A program made the position numbers and the translations under genes. From the NCBI GenBank assembly GCA_023139025.1, contig JAGLOH010000040.1:1-11060 (forward strand): 11,060 nt of DNA, in the 5' to 3' direction. Under the pieces are notes generated by a model. That model did no database searches and was not told the DNA's origin. It was given only the letters and a program-made list of their open reading frames with translations. This stretch comes from Candidatus Heimdallarchaeota archaeon. Its GTDB lineage: Archaea > Asgardarchaeota > Heimdallarchaeia > Heimdallarchaeales > Heimdallarchaeaceae. The stretch's first letter is position 1, and every line of letters starts with the position of its first letter. Positions 1-5,031 of this stretch are shown here, one piece after another.

Positions 1-558
1 GTTTACTCACCACTCCGTTCTTACGCAGCTCAACAAAGGAAGAAAATTGGCATTATCGGTGTGGGAGGGTTGGGTCACCTCGCATTACAGTTCGCACGCG
101 CCCTTAACTACGAAGTAACCGCAATTTCCTCCTCTCCGAACAAGAAAGATCAAGCACTGGCATTTGGCGCAGACCACTTCATGGTTTCAGACAAGGCCAG
201 CATGCGACGAGCGATGTTTAGCTTCGACCTGCTGTTATGCACCGCTCATGGTAAGATTAACTGGGAGGATCTGTTGAATATCCTGAAAAGAAATGGGAGC
301 CTGATCCTTGTAGGTTTCCCAGACATAGTTTTCAATTCGACTGACCTCGTGGCACACCAACTATCGCTTACTGGTTCCTTCCTTGGCAATCGGAATACAA
401 TGCGAGAGATGCTTTCGTTCGCACAGGAGCACAGCATCGTTCCCAAGGTAGAGTTAATGCCCATGACGAAGGTAAACGAAGCTATTCGAAAGGTTAAAGA
501 GAACAAAGCACGCTACCGAATTGTCCTATACAACGACATCGAGAAAGTGGGACTCTAA
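1..558 (+). CDS. Zinc-type alcohol dehydrogenase (cinnamyl-alcohol dehydrogenase-like), C-terminal part, cut by left edge
   Basis: The frame is open from base 1, so this is the last 185 residues of a protein of usually about 340-350; the N-terminal catalytic zinc domain lies outside the window. Residues 1-12 (VYSPLRSYAAQQ) match the end of the catalytic domain in the CAD/YahK group. The Rossmann fold follows, with the dinucleotide loop GVGGLGH at visible residues 20-26, then SSSPNKK, where NADP-preferring members bind the phosphate, and FGADHF. The ending, ARYRIVLYND, is typical of the family. The expected activity is NADPH-dependent aldehyde reduction in the cytoplasm; the substrate cannot be told. 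The gene is clearly richer in G+C than its neighbours (34 of 60 bases at 61-120 by hand count) and uses mostly CGN arginine codons where neighbours use AGA. This suggests recent transfer or a join between unlike sequences. Confidence 0.9.
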   Translation, partial: VYSPLRSYAAQQRKKIGIIGVGGLGHLALQFARALNYEVTAISSSPNKKDQALAFGADHFMVSDKASMRRAMFSFDLLLCTAHGKINWEDLLNILKRNGSLILVGFPDIVFNSTDLVAHQLSLTGSFLGNRNTMREMLSFAQEHSIVPKVELMPMTKVNEAIRKVKENKARYRIVLYNDIEKVGL

Positions 559-654
559 ATGAGTCTTTCATTTTAATAATGATAAGTAATTATCAGGGAT
601 GTTAGAGAAATCGAACAATAAGTATAGCAAAGCCTGAAATACAATATTTATGGA

Positions 655-957
655 TTGAACATAAAAATCGTTTTACCTGGGTACAAAAAATACAAAGAAA
701 TGCTACCCAAATCTAAAGATATCATATTTGTAAATTCTAGAGTTTATGATGATAGTGCTTTAATTCAACTAGCAATAAATCATAATTTACCAATACTATC
801 AAATGATAAGTTCAATGAGTATAGAACAATATATCTAGAATATGATTTTGAAAATCAAGTTTTTTCGTTTGATATAATTCTTGGCGTTCTTGTCACTCAA
901 CTAACTGATTACTGCAGAATAACGAAGGTAGACTATAAAAGCTCAATTAAAGTCTGA
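655..957 (+). CDS. Short NYN/PIN-like (Zc3h12a-type) ribonuclease domain, probably lacking its N-terminus
   Basis: This 100-residue frame begins at a TTG and is open upstream only to about 628, where a TAG closes it. The middle reads YDDSALIQLAINHNLPILSNDKF, which resembles the second half of NYN/PIN ribonuclease domains of the Regnase (Zc3h12a) kind: an acidic DD pair, an alanine-containing helix, then a strand ending in SND. The tail QVFSFDIILG resembles the last strand. The first half of that fold, with its DGxN-type acidic motif, is absent, and none of the frames in 559-654 supplies it. I therefore read it as a truncated or decaying gene, or a minimal relative, with catalytic competence doubtful. 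There is no ribosome binding site before the TTG. Base composition is AT-rich like the rest of the window, unlike the dehydrogenase just upstream. The family call rests on motif resemblance only. Confidence 0.45.
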   Translation: MNIKIVLPGYKKYKEMLPKSKDIIFVNSRVYDDSALIQLAINHNLPILSNDKFNEYRTIYLEYDFENQVFSFDIILGVLVTQLTDYCRITKVDYKSSIKV

Positions 958-1006
958 GTAACAAATAATTATATTAAGCAAACAATACCCTAATGAAATA
1001 ATTTCG

Positions 1007-1012
1007 TTTTTT
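1007..1012 (+). terminator. T-tract after the NYN-like gene
   Basis: A run of six T follows CG about 50 bases after the stop at 957, in otherwise A/T-rich sequence. Archaeal transcription commonly ends at such T-tracts without a hairpin. The rest of 958-1081 shows no gene. Confidence 0.3.
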
Positions 1013-1081
1013 ATAAAATTAAAATCAAATTATGAATAGGAAAACGTTGTTGAATGGTTTGAGAAATCATTTAACTACGAT

Positions 1082-1086
1082 AAAAA
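1082..1086 (-). terminator. T5 terminator directly after the tRNA
   Basis: On the minus strand five T residues follow immediately after the encoded CCA of the tRNA. This is the usual placing of an archaeal tRNA terminator. Confidence 0.5.
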
Positions 1087-1125
1087 TGGTGGGGCACGGC
1101 GGATTTGAACCACCGACCAACTGGT

Positions 1126-1146
1126 CTCTCAGTTTTGGCCCAAATT
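1126..1146 (-). other. tRNA intron 2, canonical position 37/38, 21 bases
   Basis: A strict bulge-helix-bulge is visible. The outer helix is the anticodon stem and the central helix is CTCA with TGAG. The bulges are TA^A and AG^A, and the terminal stem is TTTG/CAAA with a GGC loop. Removal gives a seven-base anticodon loop, CTCATAA. Confidence 0.92.
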
Positions 1147-1160
1147 TATGAGCCAGTCGC

Positions 1161-1192
1161 CTGATAATCTAATGGCACGCAGCCATTTGACT
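1161..1192 (-). other. tRNA intron 1, in the D arm (position 23/24), 32 bases
   Basis: The boundaries follow from restoring the D stem: exon ...GA joins GCG... to give GAGC. A bulge-helix-bulge fits the same borders. The outer helix is TCG with CGA, and the central four-base helix is GTTA with TATC (one T-T mismatch). The bulges are GA^A at the 5' site and AG^G at the 3' site, each cut after its second base. The intron itself folds with GTC/GAT, an A-A mismatch, then AATGGC/GCCATT around a TGCGT loop. Agreement of the D-stem and BHB boundaries makes this convincing. It would be cut by the tRNA splicing endonuclease; the relaxed central helix implies an enzyme that tolerates non-canonical sites. 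Confidence 0.88.
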
Positions 1193-1242
1193 TCTAACCG
1201 AGCTGAGCTAGTGCCCCTTTTCTACTTATATCTCTCTTTCTC

Positions 1243-1252
1243 TTTTTTTTAA
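1243..1252 (-). promoter_or_regulatory. Possible TATA box of the tRNA
   Basis: On the minus strand TTAAAAAAAA lies about 26-35 bases before the tRNA 5' end, in a purine-rich stretch, and overlaps the stop codon of the iron permease. Spacing suits an archaeal box A, but A-tracts are common here. A nearer ATATAAG at 1225-1231 is too close to the tRNA to serve. Confidence 0.3.
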
Positions 1253-2133
1253 GTTTTTTCTTCTCTTCTAAAAGTTTTGTTACTTTGGAAATTATTTTTT
1301 GATATCTTTTTTTTAAGCAAGAACGAAGCAATTGCGATTAAACCAAGAATTAGATAATAACCAATATAAGCAATTATTTCTAACCATGTTGGTTTATCTT
1401 GATAACCAAATAGAGCTCTAAGAAATTTTCCTAGTTCATTTGTCTTATCGTTGAGAATTCCACTCATATCCCAAACATGTTTTTGTAACCAATGTGTTTC
1501 AGATCCAAACCAACCAATTTCTTGAAATTCGTGAATTCCATGAGCAAACATACCTGCTGCAACAATAATTAAGACAATGCTTGTAATTAAAAAGAACAGC
1601 CGTAAGTTAATCTTTTTACCAGAATAGAAAATCAGAAGAGCGATTACTAAAGCGACAACGATTCCTAATAATCCTGACCAGAGAACAATCCAAGGATTAT
1701 CTTCAGTAGCTCCAATACCAGAAAGAAAAAGAACCGTTTCTACTCCTTCTCTTAGAACAGAGATTAGTGCAAGTGTCAGTAAACCATATTTTTGCTGTTG
1801 TTTTATTGAAATATCTACCTTTTCCTCAAGTTTCTTCTGAATATCTTTTCCGGTTTTTAGCATCCATATTATCATCCATGTTAGTAACAAAGAAGCTATT
1901 ATCATTGCAAAACCTTCAAAGATTTCTTCATAACTTTCAAACCCACCTAAAGCAAATTGAAAGATAACAGCTGTAAGAATTGAGAGGACAATACCTGCAA
2001 TTGTACCTATCCACACTTGTTTCTTTAATTTCCCTTCACCTATTTTTGTAACATAAACAAGTAAAATACCCACTATTAATGCGGCTTCTATAGCCTCTCT
2101 CAATGTAATCAGAAAACTTGCTAAACTAAACAA
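1249..2133 (-). CDS. FTR1-family high-affinity iron permease
   Basis: This is a polytopic membrane protein of 294 residues that should import iron across the cytoplasmic membrane. It carries the two family signatures with the glutamates that handle iron: REAIE at residues 12-16 and REGVE at 128-132. About seven hydrophobic segments fall near residues 5-27, 41-63, 73-92, 116-140, 147-171, 178-198 and 252-273. The C-terminal tail is strongly basic. Fungal FTR1 works with a multicopper oxidase and bacterial EfeU with EfeO/EfeB; none of these partners is in the window. The start is TTG, supported by GAGGGG six bases upstream and by the signature lying at the usual short distance from the N-terminus. 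It lies 72 bases downstream of the small zinc-binding protein on the same strand and 31 bases before the tRNA. Confidence 0.93.
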   Translation of the reverse strand: MFSLASFLITLREAIEAALIVGILLVYVTKIGEGKLKKQVWIGTIAGIVLSILTAVIFQFALGGFESYEEIFEGFAMIIASLLLTWMIIWMLKTGKDIQKKLEEKVDISIKQQQKYGLLTLALISVLREGVETVLFLSGIGATEDNPWIVLWSGLLGIVVALVIALLIFYSGKKINLRLFFLITSIVLIIVAAGMFAHGIHEFQEIGWFGSETHWLQKHVWDMSGILNDKTNELGKFLRALFGYQDKPTWLEIIAYIGYYLILGLIAIASFLLKKKISKNNFQSNKTFRREEKT

Positions 2134-2139
2134 AAATTT

Positions 2140-2145
2140 CCCCTC
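2140..2145 (-). promoter_or_regulatory. Ribosome binding site fixing the TTG start of the iron permease
   Basis: On the minus strand GAGGGG ends six bases before TTG at 2133-2131. It is one of the clearest Shine-Dalgarno sites in the window and decides the start, since no ATG lies near. Confidence 0.7.
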
Positions 2146-2179
2146 TAGTTCAATTTGACAACACTAAATGGGGTTAATG

Positions 2180-2190
2180 AATGTTACATT
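2180..2190. promoter_or_regulatory. 11-base perfect inverted repeat upstream of the iron permease
   Basis: AATGTTACATT has arms AATGT/ACATT around one T, in the 72-base gap before the permease. It could be half of an operator for iron control, but it matches no Fur or DtxR box that I know, and short palindromes occur by chance in AT-rich DNA. Confidence 0.2.
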
Positions 2191-2205
2191 ATTACAAAAA
2201 AATTT

Positions 2206-2499
2206 TCATTGATACTCTCTATCGATTTTCGGTCCAGAAATGATGGGTTCTGCATATTTTGTAACTGATTCAGACAAGGTATTGATTTTTCCAGAAGAGA
2301 ATCTATCAATACGATTCTTAGAACAACTATTACATAATCCTGCTGGCAAAACAATTTTTGAAACCAAATCTTTTTTTTCTCTGCTTCTACATCTCCCACA
2401 CAAAGGTTTTCCACACTCATCACATGCAAACTTCGCAGTCGCCCCACAGTTTAAACAAAGTAGAACTATCTCTTCGTTCTTCTCTCCTATGATTATCAC
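2206..2499 (-). CDS. Small zinc-binding protein with four CxxC pairs (B-box/HIT-like)
   Basis: This 97-residue protein is not a member of a family I can name with certainty. It carries CLNC (15-18), CDEC (26-29), CGRC (34-37) and CNSC (56-59), eight cysteines able to bind two zinc ions. The pattern CxxCG..a.f.CdeCg.plCg.C recalls zf-HIT and B-box fingers, which usually mediate protein contacts. After the fingers comes a polar tail without a hydrophobic segment. The start is GTG; no convincing ribosome binding site precedes it, and translation may begin slightly further in. It lies 56 bases after lipA and 72 before the iron permease, all on the minus strand, so it may share a transcript with either. 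Whether it has any part in iron handling is open. Confidence 0.65.
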   Translation of the reverse strand: MIIIGEKNEEIVLLCLNCGATAKFACDECGKPLCGRCRSREKKDLVSKIVLPAGLCNSCSKNRIDRFSSGKINTLSESVTKYAEPIISGPKIDREYQ

Positions 2500-2524
2500 A
2501 ATACTCTTAAGATTCCCAAGTATT
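2500..2524. promoter_or_regulatory. Inverted repeat abutting the start of the zinc-binding protein
   Basis: AATACT (2500-2505) and AGTATT (2519-2524) form a 6-base inverted repeat with a 13-base spacer, itself containing CTTAAG. It sits between a candidate TATA box and the GTG start, a usual place for an archaeal repressor site. No cognate regulator is visible here. Confidence 0.25.
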
Positions 2525-2547
2525 AAACCCCAACACTTTTGCAGAGA

Positions 2548-2555
2548 CTTATATC
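2548..2555 (-). promoter_or_regulatory. Candidate TATA box for the zinc-binding protein / iron permease pair
   Basis: The minus strand reads GATATAAG just before the lipA stop codon. Transcription would begin near 2525, about 25 bases before the GTG start. If used, it would separate expression of the downstream pair from lipB-lipA. Confidence 0.35.
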
Positions 2556-3419
2556 CTAGTTTTCTAATAAGAAATCTGCTTCTTCTGCGTTGAATGAACT
2601 TCTTACAAAAGGTGCTGAAGCTACGAATTGGAAACCTAAGCCATAGGCTATTTTTTCATATTCTTTAAAAAGATCAGGATGAACAAATTCTTCTATTTCT
2701 AAGTCTGAACTTGGTGGTTTAAGATATTGACCTATTGTTAAAATATCACAATCAACTTCTCGAAGATCCTTTAATAATTTCACTACTTCTTCTTTTATTT
2801 CACCCAAGCCTACCATTAACCCCGATTTTGTGAGTATTTCCGGATTCATCTCTTTTACCAATTTAAGCAATTTAAGAGACCTTTTGTAATCTGCTTGAGG
2901 AGTAACTTTTTTGAAGAGCCTAGGGACTACTTCCACATTATGATTAATAATATCTGGCTTTGAATCGACCACAATTTTAATGTCTTGTTCTTTACCTTTC
3001 AAATCTGGAATAAGTAGTTCTATTATAAGATTCTCGTCATAATTCCTTAACTTCTCTGTAATTTCAGCAAAATGAGCAGCCCCGCTATCGGGTAAATCGT
3101 CTCTTGTCACAGAAGTAATAACAACATGTTTTAGTCCTAATCTTTTTGTTGCTTCAAGTAAATGGTCTGGTTCATGTTCATCTAAAGGTTTAGGTCTTCC
3201 AAAATCAATATCACAGAATTTACAATCTCTTGTACATATGTCTCCCATAACAAGAAAGGTGGCTGTCTTTTTTTCAAAACACTTACCGATGTTTGGACAC
3301 ATTGATTCTTCACATACAGTATGAAGTTCTAATTTTCTCAGTATTTGTTGAACTTCACGGATTTTTTCTCTATCCATGCTTACTATTCGTAACCATTCAG
3401 GTTTTCGAAGTCTAGTCAT
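2556..3419 (-). CDS. lipA: Lipoyl synthase
   Basis: LipA is a radical-SAM enzyme that inserts two sulfur atoms into octanoyl groups bound to lipoyl domains or GcvH, in the cytoplasm. All expected cluster ligands are present. The auxiliary 4Fe-4S cluster motif is C36, C41, C47 (CEESMCPNIGKC), the radical-SAM motif is C62, C66, C69 (CTRDCKFC), and RSSF at 273-276 supplies the serine that binds the auxiliary cluster. IPDLKG, NHNVEVVPRL and SGLMVGLGE are standard internal landmarks. At 287 residues it is slightly short but complete. It starts with ATG inside the end of lipB (8-base overlap), so the two are co-transcribed and probably translationally coupled. Lipoylated substrates (GcvH, oxoacid dehydrogenase E2) are not in the window. 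Confidence 0.97.
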   Translation of the reverse strand: MTRLRKPEWLRIVSMDREKIREVQQILRKLELHTVCEESMCPNIGKCFEKKTATFLVMGDICTRDCKFCDIDFGRPKPLDEHEPDHLLEATKRLGLKHVVITSVTRDDLPDSGAAHFAEITEKLRNYDENLIIELLIPDLKGKEQDIKIVVDSKPDIINHNVEVVPRLFKKVTPQADYKRSLKLLKLVKEMNPEILTKSGLMVGLGEIKEEVVKLLKDLREVDCDILTIGQYLKPPSSDLEIEEFVHPDLFKEYEKIAYGLGFQFVASAPFVRSSFNAEEADFLLEN

Positions 3420-4116
3420 CTTTCTTAATCATCTCTTCTAATTGATTATCTGTGATTTTTTCTAGTTTAAGGTTGAATATCTTCTCAAATGATTTTTCGA
3501 ATTTCTCATATATCTCCTTTATGTCCAATGACTTTCCAAGAACTTGTTTCATTGAAATTGGCTCATATTCAGTAATCCCACAAGGGATAATTAAGCGAAA
3601 ATGATCCATATTTGTATTAACGTTCAATGCTAAACCATGAGATGTAATCCTTTTTGATGCTCTTGCTCCTATTGCTGCCAACTTCCATTTTCTTCCTTGA
3701 TAATCTACCCAGATTCCAGGATATCCCTCTTTTCTCCACCCTTCAATCTTATATTCTTTTAATAATTCGATCAAAGTTTCTTCCATACTCCAAACAAATT
3801 GATCTACACTCATATTCAGCTTTACCAAGTTAAGGTGAAAGTAACCTACAAGTTGTCCTGATCCGTGATAGGTTACTTCTCCTCCCCTTCTTACTTCTAT
3901 GATGTCAATTTCTTCTTCTTCAAGAATTTCATTAGTGGCTAAAATGTCGTCTCTTGATCCCTTTTTTCCAATTGTAAAAATTGGATTGTGTTGTAAAACT
4001 AATAAGAAATTGGCAAACTCACCGTCGTTTTCCTTTTTAGTTCTAATTCTCTGTTGCAAATCGAGAGAATAACGATATTCTAGGAGATTGTATTCGACAA
4101 GATAGCATTTTCTCAT
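3412..4116 (-). CDS. lipB: Lipoyl(octanoyl) transferase
   Basis: LipB transfers octanoate from acyl carrier protein (or another thioester) to a lysine of lipoyl-dependent proteins, making the substrate for LipA. The RRGGEVTYHGSGQL motif lies at residues 76-89. The catalytic lysine is K145 in KLAAIG and the catalytic cysteine is C179 in IIPCG; SHGLALNVN at 159-167 is also conserved. At 234 residues it is of normal length. The lysine-cysteine pair separates it from LplA-type ligases. The ATG start has no clear ribosome binding site, which suggests a short or absent leader. It is first of the lipB-lipA pair and divergent from nep1. Many archaea lack LipB and use LplA with LipS1/LipS2, so this complete bacterial-type pair is notable. 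The acyl donor in an organism probably without type II fatty acid synthesis is an open question. Confidence 0.95.
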   Translation of the reverse strand: MRKCYLVEYNLLEYRYSLDLQQRIRTKKENDGEFANFLLVLQHNPIFTIGKKGSRDDILATNEILEEEEIDIIEVRRGGEVTYHGSGQLVGYFHLNLVKLNMSVDQFVWSMEETLIELLKEYKIEGWRKEGYPGIWVDYQGRKWKLAAIGARASKRITSHGLALNVNTNMDHFRLIIPCGITEYEPISMKQVLGKSLDIKEIYEKFEKSFEKIFNLKLEKITDNQLEEMIKKDD

Positions 4117-4221
4117 TGTTTTCTGTTTTTACATGTGTTTTTAGCAATTTTGGTTTGTCAGTTTTTTGTGTGTATCAGTAAAGTTGAAATGTGAGTTAGT
4201 TATAGTTAGTAATTGTTTATC
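4117..4221. promoter_or_regulatory. Divergent intergenic region between lipB and nep1
   Basis: This 105-base AT-rich region must hold promoters for both directions, but I see no strong TATA box for either. A perfect direct repeat, GTTAGT (4195-4200 and 4205-4210), brackets TATA with a ten-base period just before nep1. Confidence 0.35.
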
Positions 4222-4962
4222 ATGGCGAAATTTCTGACAATTTTACTCGCGGAAGCATCTATCGAATCCTTTCCAGAAGAACTGATGAAGGATATGAATG
4301 TGAGAAACTTCTTTTCTAAACTAAAGAAATCACCATCTGAAGTCATGCTAGATGTAAACTATCATAAGCAACTCATCGGTGAACTTCCAGATTTTGAGAG
4401 ACGAGGGAGACCTGATATTGTTCATTTCACCCTCTTGTCTTGTTTCGGTTCTATTTGTGCTAGAGAGGAAAGACTTCAAGTGATTATTCACACATATGAT
4501 GACAGAGTAATATATCTCAATCCTGAAATAAGATTACCAAAAAGCATTGAGCGGTTTAACGGTCTATTTTTGCAGCTGTTTAAGAATGGAAGATCACCTC
4601 CAACAGGAGATGAAATATTAATGAATCTTACAAAGAGTTCACTTCCTAATCTTCTGGAAGAGCTACGGCAGAAACATGACATGATAATTGAGTTCAGTGT
4701 TAAAGGAGAACAACTTACTTCTCCTGAATATTCAAAAATAATTTTTGAATCCACAAATCCCTTACTAATATTTGGAGCTTTTCCACATGGAGAGATAAAG
4801 AATTTACCCAGAGAATTTGTTGACAAGAAGTTGGGAATTTACGAAGAAGGTTTAGATTTGTTTGCTGCAATATCTCAAATCCTTGCTAGTCAGCATATGA
4901 TTGAAGAAGATTCACTTTCAAAAGAAGAAGGAACTGAAGAACAAAAAATTTCATGGGAGTAA
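4222..4962 (+). CDS. nep1: rRNA small subunit pseudouridine methyltransferase Nep1
   Basis: Nep1/Emg1 is a SPOUT-class enzyme that N1-methylates a pseudouridine in the 16S rRNA helix 35 region and helps assemble the small subunit; it is shared by archaea and eukaryotes. Landmarks (numbered from the chosen ATG) are LDVNYHK near 43-49, ERRGRPDIVH at 59-68, IHTYDD around 89-94 and PEIRLPK at 101-107. GAFPHG at 185-190 is part of the knotted SAM-binding region, with the last knot helix after it. At 246 residues it is near the usual archaeal size, plus a glutamate-rich tail of about 20 residues. I prefer ATG at 4222 over an in-frame TTG at 4213 because MAKFLTILLAEAS begins the family's first strand. 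It is followed after 69 bases by the acyl-CoA synthetase. Confidence 0.95.
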   Translation: MAKFLTILLAEASIESFPEELMKDMNVRNFFSKLKKSPSEVMLDVNYHKQLIGELPDFERRGRPDIVHFTLLSCFGSICAREERLQVIIHTYDDRVIYLNPEIRLPKSIERFNGLFLQLFKNGRSPPTGDEILMNLTKSSLPNLLEELRQKHDMIIEFSVKGEQLTSPEYSKIIFESTNPLLIFGAFPHGEIKNLPREFVDKKLGIYEEGLDLFAAISQILASQHMIEEDSLSKEEGTEEQKISWE

Positions 4963-4999
4963 GAGTTGAAGAATAAAAGAGCGACTTCCTAACGACATG

Positions 5000-5007
5000 T
5001 TTAAATT
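5000..5007 (+). promoter_or_regulatory. Candidate TATA box for the acyl-CoA synthetase
   Basis: TTTAAATT is centred about 28 bases before the GTG start at 5032. Transcription would begin at or just before the start codon, in line with a leaderless message and the absence of a ribosome binding site there. Confidence 0.4.
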
Positions 5008-5031
5008 ATTTCTTTAATTCGCTCAAAATAG

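Larger units (their letters stand above)
1087..1217 (-). tRNA. tRNA with CAT anticodon (probably elongator Met; Ile2 possible), two introns, encoded CCA
   Basis: Read on the minus strand, the acceptor GGGGCAC pairs with GTGCCCC, followed by discriminator A (1090) and genomic CCA (1089-1087). The T arm is GGTGG-TTCAAAT-CCGCC and the anticodon arm is ACTGG-CTCATAA-CCAGT with anticodon CAT. The D stem GCTC finds its partner GAGC only when a 32-base intron is removed between positions 23 and 24. A second, 21-base intron sits at the canonical 37/38 site. Exons are 1217-1193, 1160-1147 and 1125-1087. The mature body is 74 bases plus discriminator and CCA, with every stem paired. Pair 1-72 is G-C and the anticodon stem lacks the three consecutive G-C pairs of initiators, so initiator Met is unlikely. 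A Met elongator with an intron at 37/38 is common in archaea. Telling Met from CAT-reading Ile2 (agmatidine-modified) needs comparison of identity elements. Confidence 0.93.

Noticed and set aside
1161..1192. Hairpin AATGGC/GCCATT as a transcription terminator
   Set aside because: It lies inside the tRNA, has no T-tract after it, and is explained as the body of the D-arm intron.
1087..1217. tRNA pseudogene broken by an insertion
   Set aside because: The D stem looks broken at first (GCTC against GAAG), but removing 32 bases restores it exactly at bulge-helix-bulge cut sites, and all other stems are intact.
2240..2593. Plus-strand open frame across the zinc-protein gene and lipA end
   Set aside because: It is the antisense of the cysteine-rich gene and the lipA 3' end; those show clear motifs and this frame shows none.
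4213..4221. TTG start for nep1 adding three residues
   Set aside because: The ATG at 4222 gives the usual N-terminus of the family, and no ribosome binding site favours the TTG.
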